The translations under genes were made by a program, and so were the position numbers. Below are positions 35,987-44,610 of a DNA stretch of 64,000 bases, piece by piece (position 1 is the first letter of the stretch; each line of letters begins with the position of its first letter). This DNA is from Slackia heliotrinireducens DSM 20476 (GTDB lineage Bacteria; Actinomycetota; Coriobacteriia; Coriobacteriales; Eggerthellaceae), in the NCBI RefSeq assembly GCF_000023885.1, contig NC_013165.1:744001-808000 (forward strand), written 5' to 3'. Below the pieces are notes generated by a model. It did not search any database. It saw only the letters and a list, made by a program, of their open reading frames with translations, and was not told where the DNA came from.

Positions 35987-37000
35987 CTAAGGATTGCAAC
36001 GGTTGCAGGGCTCGTAGCCTTGCTCTAGCAGCTCGTCTCGCGTGCCGTTGAAGCCTTCGCGGTTCTTTTCGGCCATCTCGGCAACCGACTCGCAGGATGG
36101 CAGGTGAAACCTCTTCGATCCCGTGTTCACCACGTAATCGAACTCCGACATGTCGATGGGTTTTACGGTCGTTTCAGGCGTCGTATCGGGTTCGGTTTCC
36201 GAAGAGTAGGGTGCCTGTTCCGCAGACAGTCGGGCCGCAAGTTCGGCGGCAACCTCGTCCGCGTCGTCGCCTCGCCAGCTGCCGCCGGTGGCATAATCGA
36301 TCTCTACGCCTGGCTGGATATTGTGGACGAACACATTGAAGCTAATGCCTTTGCCGTTGTCTTCGACGGATTCGGCTTCCATGTGAACTCCTCGTGCGAC
36401 CAGCTCGTTGCCGACGAATACGGGCGTTACCCGGTACAAGACGTGGTTGCGTGTGGTGCGGACGTAGCTTGCGACTTCATTTTCGAACGGCAGCATGCCC
36501 GACACGTTCAAATAGCGCGTGCCCGTGAACAGATTCAGCGGATTCGCATTCTCTCCTGTGAGCTGGAAGCCGATGATGTGGCAGCGGTTATATAGATAGC
36601 GATCCTCGATCAGGTCGTCATAGCGGCAAATCCGCCATCCGCTTGGCGTGACTGACCCTATGTCCTCCCGCTCGCTTGTCGGCATAGTCTCGACACCCAC
36701 CAGGGCGAAGGCGGTTCCGCATCGTCCAAGCGAGTCGAGCTCCGAATACTCCTCGAATGTATTGCGTTTCAGCTCGTCAGATGTGAACACGGGCTCGTTG
36801 TTGTTAATGGTGGAATAGGGCTGCCCGTCGTATTCGGGAATCTGGTCGAGTTGAGCAGTGCTGGCCTCTGGTTTTGACGGCAGGAGGCCTTCGAAAGAAT
36901 CCGACCAGAACAAGGCCATGCTTCCTACCAGCGCAAGCAACACCAGGCATGCGACCAGGGCATGCTTCCAATTAATCCTGCGAGTCGGCTGTTCCTCCAT
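35987..37000 (-). CDS. Secreted/anchored non-specific nuclease (EndA/NucA type)
   Basis: A 337-residue protein with an N-terminal membrane helix (about 14-33) after a basic start (TRRINWKH), then a DNA/RNA non-specific endonuclease domain. The domain shows PYSTINNNEPVF, then RYLYNRCHIIGFQLTGE with the catalytic His (usual DRGH reads NRCH), GTRYLNVSGMLPFE, and the Asn of the metal site. The tail has VNTGSKRFHLPSC and YEPCNRCNP, a Cys/His zinc motif common behind such nucleases. The ATG at 37000 follows GAAGGAG; the longer frame from 37219 runs through non-coding sequence. It is likely extracellular DNA degradation or DNA uptake. Confidence 0.82.
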   Translation of the reverse strand: MEEQPTRRINWKHALVACLVLLALVGSMALFWSDSFEGLLPSKPEASTAQLDQIPEYDGQPYSTINNNEPVFTSDELKRNTFEEYSELDSLGRCGTAFALVGVETMPTSEREDIGSVTPSGWRICRYDDLIEDRYLYNRCHIIGFQLTGENANPLNLFTGTRYLNVSGMLPFENEVASYVRTTRNHVLYRVTPVFVGNELVARGVHMEAESVEDNGKGISFNVFVHNIQPGVEIDYATGGSWRGDDADEVAAELAARLSAEQAPYSSETEPDTTPETTVKPIDMSEFDYVVNTGSKRFHLPSCESVAEMAEKNREGFNGTRDELLEQGYEPCNRCNP

Positions 37001-37324
37001 GGGCTCCTTCGGCGTCTTGTCCGATTGTTTATACCAAGGATACCCGAAGCCGTCCACCACATGTCCGACACGTGTCGCCGAACGAAGGAAGGCTTCGCAT
37101 TTGCGTTGTACAGTCCGAAGCGGCGCGAAGTTGCACTCGGTTCTGCATGGTGTATTTCGACCGCCAGATGAACGTCCGTTGACCGAAGGCGGATTATGGA
37201 GAACAAAAAAGTTGTTCACAGTTGCATATCGTGTTATATGATATGCATGAACAATATGTATAATCTTGTATACGGATTAGTTTATGACAATGCTAAGGTA
37301 CATAGCTGATAATTGGGAGGCGAA
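37001..37324. other. Divergent control region of nuclease and padR genes
   Basis: No gene. The right half (37200-37324) is AT-rich and carries inverted repeats, including the palindrome listed at 37223-37247 and AACAA..TTGTT at 37202-37216. Confidence 0.5.
37223..37247. promoter_or_regulatory. Candidate PadR operator
   Basis: TGCATATC and GATATGCA, perfect 8-bp arms 9 bases apart, about 80 bases before the padR start. PadR proteins bind such AT-rich dyads, so autoregulation is plausible. Confidence 0.5.
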
Positions 37325-37900
37325 ATGAAGATTGATTACGTGTTGCTTGGCTTAATCAGAATCAACCCGAATTCCTCGGGATATCAGCTCCGTGGCATGA
37401 TTAACAATTCAACGGGGTATTTCTTCACGGCGCATCTGAGCCAGATTTATCCCGCGCTTCGCAAAATGCTCGACAACGGCTGGCTCAAGGTCGAGCTGCT
37501 GCCCCAAGACGGCAAGCCGGACGCCAAGCTGTACAGCATCCTGCCAAAGGGTGAGGAAGCCTTGGACGCTTGGTTGAACGAGCCATTCAAGTTCGGCATG
37601 GGGCGTTCCACATCGGACGAGTACATCACCAAGCTCATGTTCATGGGCCATATGCCGAATGACAAGCTGTTGGCATACATCGATGCCGGCATCAAGCATT
37701 TTGAGAAGGAGCGCCGCGAAATCCTCGAGAGCAACCTAGGACCCGAGAAGGAGTCCGTCGAATGGCTTGCCCCCGATATCCGCAATCGCTACCTGACTAT
37801 CTGGGGCAACGAGTTCGATTACATCGTCAAAGAGACTCAATCCCGCATCGACCGTCTGACAGCTCTGAAAGAGGCCATCTTGGCCAATCAGGAGAAATAG
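37325..37900 (+). CDS. PadR-family transcriptional regulator
   Basis: A 191-residue regulator. Residues 1-85 form the PadR winged helix (VLLGLIRINPNSSGYQLRG, then LSQIYPALRKMLDNGWLKVE and the wing DAKLYSILPKGEEAL); 95-191 form the C-terminal dimerisation helices (Vir_act_alpha_C type). The ATG at 37325 follows GGGAGGCGAA. It is convergent with the P1B-type ATPase gene. Its gene position suggests it controls the adjacent metal locus, but its target is not proven. Confidence 0.88.
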   Translation: MKIDYVLLGLIRINPNSSGYQLRGMINNSTGYFFTAHLSQIYPALRKMLDNGWLKVELLPQDGKPDAKLYSILPKGEEALDAWLNEPFKFGMGRSTSDEYITKLMFMGHMPNDKLLAYIDAGIKHFEKERREILESNLGPEKESVEWLAPDIRNRYLTIWGNEFDYIVKETQSRIDRLTALKEAILANQEK

Positions 37901-37953
37901 GCTGTCGAAAAGACCGTCGTCGCAAAGCGGCTGGTGTACCCTGTAGACGTAAA

Positions 37954-37990
37954 ACAAGAGGCCCGGGCATTGCCTGGGCCTCTTGTTCGT
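37954..37990. terminator. Bidirectional terminator between padR and the ATPase
   Basis: ACAAGAGGCCCGGGCA pairs with TGCCTGGGCCTCTTGT (one mismatch or G-U), a stem of about 16 bp shared by the two convergent genes. Confidence 0.75.
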
Positions 37991-38008
37991 TCATTGGCGG
38001 CTGCGGGT

Positions 38009-40117
38009 TTACAGCTCCAACTCCTTCTCGTGCTGGGGCAGGTACGCGGCGGTGTTTCGTAGGCTCATAGCCACGGTCGATGCATTGTGCAGCAACGACG
38101 ACAACTGAGGCGAAATGACGCCCAGGATGCCAAGGGCCAGCAGTGCCGAATTGATGGTCATGGTGCTGGCATAGGATACGTTCAGGCGGTTCATCAGTTC
38201 TTGGCTCAGCTGGCGAAGCATCACCAGAGAGTCGAGGTTAGAGCCGGAAAGAACGATGTCAGCGACTTCTTTCGCGATGTCGGAGCCTTGTCCCATGGCC
38301 ACGCCGACGTCGGCGCGGGACAGGGCGGGGGAGTCGTTCACGCCATCGCCCACCATGGCGACCACACGTCCTTCTTCCTTTAGGCGCTCCAGGTAAGCGA
38401 ACTTGTCCTCGGGAAGCATGTTCGCCTGGAATTCGTCGATGCCGGCTTCGGCGGCAATGCGTTCTGCGGTTTTCTGGGCGTCGCCCGTCAGCATGACCAC
38501 ATGCTTAAACCCAAGGTCACGCAGCTGCTGAATGGCCTTTCTCGTATCGGCTTTCAGGGGGTCCTGGACCCCTAGTACGCCGACCAGCTTGTGGTTGACC
38601 GCAAGGTACAAGGGGCTCAGACCATGGAAGGTGTCTTCCAGATAGGCGATTGTCTCGTCGGAAATGGGGACGTGCTCGTCTTCGATGACGAAATGACGCG
38701 ATCCGATGACGACGCGGTGCCCGTCAAGCGAGGAGGCGATGCCGTGGGCGACGATGTACTCGACGGCCGCATGGCGCTCGCGGTGCTCCAGATTGCGCTC
38801 CATGGCACCGTGCACCACGGCTCGGGCTACGGGATGCGGGAAGTGCTCTTCGAGACAGGCTGCCAGACGCAGGACCTCTTCCTCCGGCCATGCAGGATCA
38901 AGAGATTCAACCTTTGCCAGTTTGGGTGCTGCTTCAGTCAGTGTGCCGGTCTTGTCGAACACGATGGTGTCGGCGTTTGCAAAGGTTTCGAAGTGCTTGG
39001 CTCCCTTGGTGGTGACGCCTGCCTTGGCGGCGTTGCTCATGGCGGTCATGACGGCGATGGAGCCAGTAAGTTTCAAGGCGCAGGAATAATCGACCATCAG
39101 TGCGGCAGACGTCTTGATGATGCTGCGCGTGGTAATGGCGACCAGGCCTGCCAACAGGAAATTCCAGGGGACGATCTTGTCGGCAAGGGCTTCCATGCGG
39201 GACTGGCTCTCTGCCTTGAGGTCGTCGGCCGCATTGACCATGGTGACGATGCTGCGCAGCCTTGTTTGGTTGGTGTCGGAACGCACGCGGATGTACAGCT
39301 CGCCCTCTTCAACGGCGGTTCCTGCGTACACGTCGTCGCCGACGGACCGACGGATTGCCAAAGGTTCGCCCGTAAGGCTGGCTTGGTTCACGGCGCCTTC
39401 GCCCGCTTCGATGACGCCATCGACGCAGATGGACTGTCCCGTGCGCACGACAACCAGGTCGCCTGCGGCAAGCTCGTTGGACGGAACGATCATTTCGTCC
39501 CCATCGATGACCTTCCGTGCGCTTTCAGGCACGTCGAGCAGCGAATTGATTAGCGCATTCTCGGACGAAGCTCGAGTGTAGTCTTCTAGAATCTCGCCGA
39601 CGTTCAGCAGAAGCATGGTGGAGCCAGCTGTGTTGAAGTCGCGCTTCAAGAACGAAATGGCAATGGCCGACATGTCCAGTACAGGGACGGTCAGGCGGCT
39701 GTTCGCCAGTTCCGCCACGCCTGCCTTCAGGAAGGGCAAGAACGAGACGACGGTGCATATCGCACGCAGCGGGGCAGGAAGGACCCACCGGCGGAAGACG
39801 TATCCGCCGATGACGTTCGCCAGCTGGAAGAACAGTTTTGAGGCGCGGGGCGCCAAGGTCATGGTGTATTGCCCGCGGGCAGCAGCGATCTTCTCGGCAT
39901 CGATGGAGCGAAGGTGATCGATGACGGTTTTGCGGGCGTCGGGGGCGTTCACGTAATTGACAGCGAGCTGTCCAATACGCGCATACACCGTCACCTTCGT
40001 GACATACATGCACGATTTGGTGACGGTGATGAGCGAATCGATGTCGTTGTCGGGAACCGGACCAGCCAGGTTCAGACGCATGCGCCCCGGAATCTCAGTA
40101 CGAATCGAGAAATCCAT
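38009..40117 (-). CDS. P1B-type metal ATPase with SCA motif (P1B-6, FezB-like)
   Basis: A 702-residue heavy-metal P-type ATPase. The N-terminus (about 1-70) is a degenerate HMA-like domain beginning RTEIPGRMRLNL. The phosphorylation motif is FDKTGTLTE (Asp about 384), with the TGE actuator loop ASLTGEP and MVGDGVNDSPAL. The metal-site helix reads VDYSCALKLTGS (about 339-350): Ser-Cys-Ala replaces the CPC/SPC of copper, zinc and cobalt pumps. SCA is, as I know the scheme, the signature of subgroup P1B-6, which includes FezB of iron ferrosomes. A small membrane protein gene precedes it by 20 bases, and a PadR gene is convergent. Iron is therefore the best guess for the cargo. Confidence 0.88.
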   Translation of the reverse strand: MDFSIRTEIPGRMRLNLAGPVPDNDIDSLITVTKSCMYVTKVTVYARIGQLAVNYVNAPDARKTVIDHLRSIDAEKIAAARGQYTMTLAPRASKLFFQLANVIGGYVFRRWVLPAPLRAICTVVSFLPFLKAGVAELANSRLTVPVLDMSAIAISFLKRDFNTAGSTMLLLNVGEILEDYTRASSENALINSLLDVPESARKVIDGDEMIVPSNELAAGDLVVVRTGQSICVDGVIEAGEGAVNQASLTGEPLAIRRSVGDDVYAGTAVEEGELYIRVRSDTNQTRLRSIVTMVNAADDLKAESQSRMEALADKIVPWNFLLAGLVAITTRSIIKTSAALMVDYSCALKLTGSIAVMTAMSNAAKAGVTTKGAKHFETFANADTIVFDKTGTLTEAAPKLAKVESLDPAWPEEEVLRLAACLEEHFPHPVARAVVHGAMERNLEHRERHAAVEYIVAHGIASSLDGHRVVIGSRHFVIEDEHVPISDETIAYLEDTFHGLSPLYLAVNHKLVGVLGVQDPLKADTRKAIQQLRDLGFKHVVMLTGDAQKTAERIAAEAGIDEFQANMLPEDKFAYLERLKEEGRVVAMVGDGVNDSPALSRADVGVAMGQGSDIAKEVADIVLSGSNLDSLVMLRQLSQELMNRLNVSYASTMTINSALLALGILGVISPQLSSLLHNASTVAMSLRNTAAYLPQHEKELEL

Positions 40118-40137
40118 GGGGTACGCTCGTTTCCTAA

Positions 40138-40395
40138 CTAGGCTTCGGCCTCGACTTCTTCGGCGGCTTCGGCATCCTGCTTGGTGAGGTAGGTGGCCTC
40201 AGCGACGATGTCGTCGACTTCAGCCTTGGCCTGCTCGATAACGTCATCGTACGTGTTCTTGATGCGCATGCCGGTGGCTGCTGCCTGGACATAGCACTTC
40301 TTGGCGGTCTCGCTCTTCAGGGCGGTCAGGCCGACCGTGCCCAGAAGGAATCCGCCGGCGACAAGGAGGGTGTGGGTTTTGCTGAACAGTGACAT
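40138..40395 (-). CDS. Small membrane protein of the metal-ATPase operon (DUF6110-like)
   Basis: An 85-residue protein with one N-terminal membrane helix (LLVAGGFLLGTVGLTAL, about 10-26), then a helical acidic tail (DDIVAEATYL, EEVEAEA). Similar small proteins annotated DUF6110 accompany P-type ATPases in Firmicutes and Coriobacteriia. It is the first gene of the ATPase operon, in the place where fez clusters carry a small hydrophobic partner (FezA-like). The membrane helix has the Gly-spaced GGxxxGxxG pattern that supports helix packing. The start has AAAGG at a 10-base distance. Confidence 0.72.
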   Translation of the reverse strand: MSLFSKTHTLLVAGGFLLGTVGLTALKSETAKKCYVQAAATGMRIKNTYDDVIEQAKAEVDDIVAEATYLTKQDAEAAEEVEAEA

Positions 40396-40510
40396 AGTTG
40401 ATGCCTTTCTCTTCGAGGTGGGTAATTGCAGTTGTCAACTTACGTATGTTTTTACAGGTTTTTGCGCTTTGTTGCAAGTCAAAAACAGGCGTTAACCTGG
40501 GGAAACGATA

Positions 40511-40545
40511 AACCATAGGTAACTATGTACACATAGGTTAACCAT
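40511..40545. promoter_or_regulatory. Candidate metalloregulator site
   Basis: It contains direct repeats CATAGGTAAC (40514) and CATAGGTTAAC (40532), the dyad CTATGT-AC-ACATAG (40523-40536) and the perfect palindrome GGTTAACC (40536-40543). AGGTTAACC-type sequences resemble half-sites of DtxR/IdeR-family iron regulators. Confidence 0.45.
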
Positions 40546-40567
40546 TAGATTCCCGAAACTTCAATCT

Positions 40568-40629
40568 CCAATCAGGGAATACTTGGCTTATACCAATATC
40601 AAAAAACGGAATATATCGTTTCTGATTGG
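40568..40629. repeat. Inverted repeat CCAATCAG / CTGATTGG
   Basis: Perfect 8-bp arms 46 bases apart, enclosing AT-rich DNA with AAACG..CGTTT near its right end. It lies between the two divergent metal genes. Confidence 0.4.
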
Positions 40630-40826
40630 CGCTGGCCTACATCGGTCTGTTTTGAATTATGGAGGAAATGTGAACGCAGGGGTGTTCGCTGCGGTCTGCA
40701 AAAGCGGCTGAAGCGTGTCGAACACACGAATCCAATGTTGTATGCCTCAGTTAACAACTGCATGGAAAGTGCTACACTGCGTTATGAGTTATACACCGAG
40801 AAGAGGCGTGGGAAGGAAAACGAACT

Positions 40827-41222
40827 ATGAATCTGTCGACTGCCATTGTCATTCTCATCATCGCGGTAATCGGGTTTTTCGCGTTCCGTCGCACCCGCGA
40901 TGTGTTTTTCGGCAAGAAGGATTGCTGCAACACCAGCCCCGCCGGCCCGAAGGCGAAGAAGTTCAAGGACGTCACCGTTTCGGATACGAACGTGGATAAC
41001 TATCCCTACGTTGTCGAGGTCACCGTCGGCGGCATGAGCTGCGAGCACTGCGTGCATGCGGTTGAGAATGCCATCAACAGCATCGAAGGCATGTGGGCGA
41101 CGGTCGATCTTGAGAAACGCACAGCCACGGTCCGTGGCAAGGGCGAAATCGACCAAGACGCTATCGACAAGGTCATCGATCAGGCCGGGTACTACGTTAT
41201 CCGCCAGCCGAAGCAAGCCTAG
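40827..41222 (+). CDS. Membrane-anchored HMA metal-binding protein
   Basis: A 131-residue protein. An N-terminal membrane helix (about 5-22) is followed by a short Cys segment, RDVFFGKKDCCNTS, which resembles the small Cys-rich membrane proteins that accompany FeoB. A heavy-metal-associated domain follows (about 55-127) with the metal motif GMSCEHC. It is divergent from the ATPase operon with 431 bases between. It may deliver or sense metal at the membrane. The start has AAGGAAAACGAACT. Confidence 0.8.
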   Translation: MNLSTAIVILIIAVIGFFAFRRTRDVFFGKKDCCNTSPAGPKAKKFKDVTVSDTNVDNYPYVVEVTVGGMSCEHCVHAVENAINSIEGMWATVDLEKRTATVRGKGEIDQDAIDKVIDQAGYYVIRQPKQA

Positions 41223-41257
41223 GGTCCACGCCGGCTTCGATTCCGTACATATATATA

Positions 41258-41290
41258 AGAAGGAGGGCGTCCGTCGGGGCGCCCTCCTTC
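41258..41290. terminator. Hairpin between convergent genes
   Basis: GAAGGAGGGCG pairs with CGCCCTCCTTC; the tails are only mildly T-rich. Confidence 0.55.
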
Positions 41291-41313
41291 GCGTGTTTGC
41301 GTGTTACTTTCGG

Positions 41314-42726
41314 CTATGCCAGCTTGAGGAATGCGCGGTAGGCCTTAAGCGCTTCGTACAGGTCGGCTTTGCTGACGACCTCCCACGGCGCATGCATGCT
41401 CAAGACCGGCACGCCGGCGTCGATAACGTTCATGCCGTATTTTGCCAGGATGTATGCGATGGTGCCGCCGCCGCCCAAGTCGACGCGACCTAGCTCTGCA
41501 GTCTGATAGGAGGCCCCGCCCTTGTCCATGATGTCGCGGATCTTAGCCATGTACTCGGCGTTGGCGTCGTTGGATCCGCTCTTGCCGCGGCTGCCCGTGA
41601 ACTTGTTGAAGACGATGCCGCGTCCAAGGTAGGCAGAGTTCTTAGTTTCGAAAGCGGAAGCGTACAGCGGATCGAGGCCGGCGCTTACATCCGAGGAGAG
41701 CATACTGGAGTTGGCCAGGCAGCGGCGCAGGGACAGGTCGGTCAGCTGCCCGCATAAATCCAGGATCTCGGCCATGGTGTTCTCGAAGAACATCGACGTG
41801 ATGCCCGTGGCGCCTACGGAGCCGATTTCTTCTTTGTCGACTAGCAGGCACACGCCGGTTTTCTCCAAGTTTTCGGCCTCCAGCTGCGCGATGAGCGAGG
41901 GGTAGGAGCAGGAACGGTCGTCATGGCCATAGCCCAGAATCATCGAGCGGTCGAAGCCCAGGTCGCGAGCGGGACCTGCGGGAACCACCTCCAGCTCGGA
42001 GGACAGGAAGTCCTCTTCGCACATCTGGTATTTGTCCGCCAGCAGCTTGAGCAGCATGGCCTTGACGGGTTCTTTCTCGACGAGCTTGGCCAGATCCTCG
42101 TCCTCGATTTCATCCTTGACTGCGGGACGTCCTCCAACCAGCAGGTCCAGGTCCTCACCGGTGACGACCTCGGTGGCCTTCTTCTGCATCTGCTCTTGCG
42201 CCAGATGGATGAGCAGGTCGGTAACGCAGAAAACGGGGTCTGCGGGGTCTTCGCCCACGTTGACCTCGACTGCGGAACCGTCCTTCTTCACGACGACGCC
42301 GTGCAGCGCCAGCGGCAGTGTGACCCACTGGTATTTCTTGACGCCGCCGTAATAGTGCGTGTCCAAAAGCGCGTAGTCGGTGGATTCGTACACCGGGTTC
42401 TGCTTGATGTCCAGACGCGGCGAGTCGATGTGGGCGCCCAGGATGTTCAGGCCGTCCTCCAGCGGACGAGATCCGATGTGGGCGAGCAACAGCGTTTTGC
42501 CGTAGGCGTCGGCGTATACACGGTCGCCGGCTTTCAGGGTCATGCCAGCGGCGCGGGCTTCCTCCAGAGAAATGTAACCGGCTTCGCGGGCCATGGCGAT
42601 CGCGCTTTTCGCGCATTCGCGTTCGGTCTTGTTGGCGCTGATCCATCCGCGGTAGTCTTCGGCGAAGGCCTCCACCGCTGCGCGGTCTTCGGCAGTGTAG
42701 TCTTTCCAAGCGTTCTTACGTTCCAT
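41314..42726 (-). CDS. M18-family aminopeptidase
   Basis: A 470-residue zinc aminopeptidase of family M18 (aspartyl aminopeptidase/ApeA type). Metal and catalytic regions: ILGAHIDSPRLDI, LDTHYYGGVKKYQWV, LLVDKEEIGSVGATG with the catalytic Glu pair, and the C-terminal VPVLSMHAPWEVVSK with a zinc His. It cleaves N-terminal residues, often acidic ones, in the cytoplasm. The ATG at 42726 follows AAGGAGGACCG; 12 extra residues from an upstream ATG were rejected. Confidence 0.93.
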   Translation of the reverse strand: MERKNAWKDYTAEDRAAVEAFAEDYRGWISANKTERECAKSAIAMAREAGYISLEEARAAGMTLKAGDRVYADAYGKTLLLAHIGSRPLEDGLNILGAHIDSPRLDIKQNPVYESTDYALLDTHYYGGVKKYQWVTLPLALHGVVVKKDGSAVEVNVGEDPADPVFCVTDLLIHLAQEQMQKKATEVVTGEDLDLLVGGRPAVKDEIEDEDLAKLVEKEPVKAMLLKLLADKYQMCEEDFLSSELEVVPAGPARDLGFDRSMILGYGHDDRSCSYPSLIAQLEAENLEKTGVCLLVDKEEIGSVGATGITSMFFENTMAEILDLCGQLTDLSLRRCLANSSMLSSDVSAGLDPLYASAFETKNSAYLGRGIVFNKFTGSRGKSGSNDANAEYMAKIRDIMDKGGASYQTAELGRVDLGGGGTIAYILAKYGMNVIDAGVPVLSMHAPWEVVSKADLYEALKAYRAFLKLA

Positions 42727-43053
42727 CGGTCCTCCTTGGGGGTCGTATTCTGTCCGCGCCATTGTAACGCCGCTTCGTCAAAGGTGCTGTGGAGTGATGC
42801 CGAATCGTGGATAAACCTCTGATTGCTGCACGAAGCGTCGTTGGCTTTGCAGGAGTTGGGATTCGGTGCTGCGCGAACGGGTCCAGCAGGTGCGGGCGTT
42901 CGGTTTGCCCTCTCCTCTCGGTTCAAGATGTGGCAACATCGTGTGGGAGTGGCATGAATCGAATCGTTTTCCTGTGGTTTGTAGCATATGGGTCGAATAC
43001 GGCTTTATAATAATCCGCTAACTACGTTTCACCTGCAGAGAAGGAGCTACAGT
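42727..43053. other. Divergent spacer between the aminopeptidase and guaB
   Basis: No gene supported. A clear -10 box TATAAT for guaB is at 43006-43011, 43 bases before the start; no convincing -35. Confidence 0.45.
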
Positions 43054-44574
43054 ATGGCCTATTACTACGACGAGCCGTCACGTACATTCAACGAGTATTT
43101 GCTGGTTCCCGGTCATACCCCGGCGGATTGCATTCCTGCCAAAGTCAGCCTGAAGACCCCTCTCGTCCGCTACCGCAAGGGAGAAGAGGAGTGCCCCATC
43201 TCTCTGAACGTTCCTATGGTTTCGGCAATCATGGCTGCGGTTTCGGACGACAACATGGCGGTCGCGCTGGCCACCGAAGGCGGCATGTCGTTCATCTACG
43301 GCAACCAGACCATCGAGCAGGAAGCCGCAATGGTCGCTCGCGTGAAGGCCTACAAGGCAGGCTTCGTCGAGTCCGATTCCAATCTGTCTCCTGAAATGAC
43401 CCTGGGCCAGGTCGTCGAGCTGAAGGAGAAGACCGGCCACTCCACCATGCCCGTCACCTCCGACGGCACCGGCACGGGTAAGCTGCTCGGCATCGTTACC
43501 GAGCGTGACTACCGCCTGTCTCGCATGAGCCTCGATCTGCCGGTTTCTGAATTCATGACCCCGCTCGAGAAGCTGGTCACCGCTACCGAAGGCACGTCTC
43601 TCAAGGTCGCCAATGACATCATTTGGGACCATAAGCTGAACTCTCTGCCCATCGTCGACGACGAAGGCAATCTGAAATACCTGGTCTTCCGCCAGGACTA
43701 CGACACCCACAAAGAGAACCCCCTTGAGCTGCTCGACGATGAGAAGCGTTATATGGTAGGCGCGGGCATCAATTCCCGCGACTATGCCGAGCGCGTTCCC
43801 GCTTTGGTGGAGGCCGGTGCCGACGTGCTGTGCATCGACTCCTCCGAAGGCTTCTCCGATTGGCAGAAGATGACCATCGAATGGATCCGCGAGCATTACG
43901 GCACCGATGTCAAGGTTGGTGCCGGCAATGTCGTCGACCGCGACGGTTTCCGTTTCTTGGCCGACGCCGGTGCTGACTTCGTGAAGATCGGCATCGGAGG
44001 CGGCTCCATCTGCATCACCCGTGAGACCAAGGGCATCGGCCGCGGCCAGGCCACGGCTACCATCGAAGTCGCAAAGGCTCGTGACGAATACTTCGAGGAG
44101 ACCGGAATCTACATCCCCATCTGTTCCGACGGCGGCATCGTTTACGACCATCATATCTCCCTGGCTTTGGCCATGGGCGCCGACTTCGTCATGCTGGGCC
44201 GTTACTTCGCCCGCTTCGACGAGAGCCCGTCCCACAAGGTCATGGTCAACGGCACGTATATGAAGGAATATTGGGGCGAGGGTTCCGCCCGTGCCCGCAA
44301 CTGGGGTCGTTACGATCTGGGCGGCAAGAAGTCCCTGTCCTTCGAGGAAGGTGTCGATTCCTACGTCCCCTACGCCGGTCCGCTGAAGGACAACATGGCG
44401 GTCACGCTGTTGAAGATCAGGTCGACGATGTGCAACTGCGGTGCACTGACCATTCCCGAATTCCAAGATAAGGCGAAGCTCACCGTTATCAGCTCGACGT
44501 CCATCGTCGAAGGCGGTGCGCACGACGTCCTGTTGAAGGACAAGACGCCTTACGTCAGCAACGTCACGAACTAG
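43054..44574 (+). CDS. guaB: IMP dehydrogenase
   Basis: A 506-residue NAD-dependent IMP dehydrogenase, the committed step of GMP synthesis. The barrel is interrupted by a CBS pair (about 110-230: [19 protein letters not shown], then [18 protein letters not shown]). The catalytic loop is [12 protein letters not shown], with the active Cys near 320, followed by [25 protein letters not shown]. The loop [10 protein letters not shown] and some insertions depart from the common GPGSICTTR form, a known variant of clostridial/coriobacterial enzymes. The ATG at 43054 follows AAGGAGC. Confidence 0.95.
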   Translation: MAYYYDEPSRTFNEYLLVPGHTPADCIPAKVSLKTPLVRYRKGEEECPISLNVPMVSAIMAAVSDDNMAVALATEGGMSFIYGNQTIEQEAAMVARVKAYKAGFVESDSNLSPEMTLGQVVELKEKTGHSTMPVTSDGTGTGKLLGIVTERDYRLSRMSLDLPVSEFMTPLEKLVTATEGTSLKVANDIIWDHKLNSLPIVDDEGNLKYLVFRQDYDTHKENPLELLDDEKRYMVGAGINSRDYAERVPALVEAGADVLCIDSSEGFSDWQKMTIEWIREHYGTDVKVGAGNVVDRDGFRFLADAGADFVKIGIGGGSICITRETKGIGRGQATATIEVAKARDEYFEETGIYIPICSDGGIVYDHHISLALAMGADFVMLGRYFARFDESPSHKVMVNGTYMKEYWGEGSARARNWGRYDLGGKKSLSFEEGVDSYVPYAGPLKDNMAVTLLKIRSTMCNCGALTIPEFQDKAKLTVISSTSIVEGGAHDVLLKDKTPYVSNVTN

Positions 44575-44610
44575 TCGACGGTTGACGTTACAAGAGAAAG
44601 CAGTTGCGTT

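Larger units (their letters stand above)
40396..40826. other. Repeat-rich divergent control region of the metal locus
   Basis: No gene is supported in these 431 bases, which are much more AT-rich than their surroundings. They hold two inverted-repeat groups (40511-40545 and 40568-40629). On the plus strand there is also a 13-codon frame at 40670-40711 that starts with GTG after GGAGGAAAT, perhaps a leader peptide. Confidence 0.5.

Noticed and set aside
40670-40711. 13-codon leader peptide gene
   Set aside because: It has a good ribosome site, but the peptide is too short to support and no attenuator was seen; it is only mentioned in the control-region entry.
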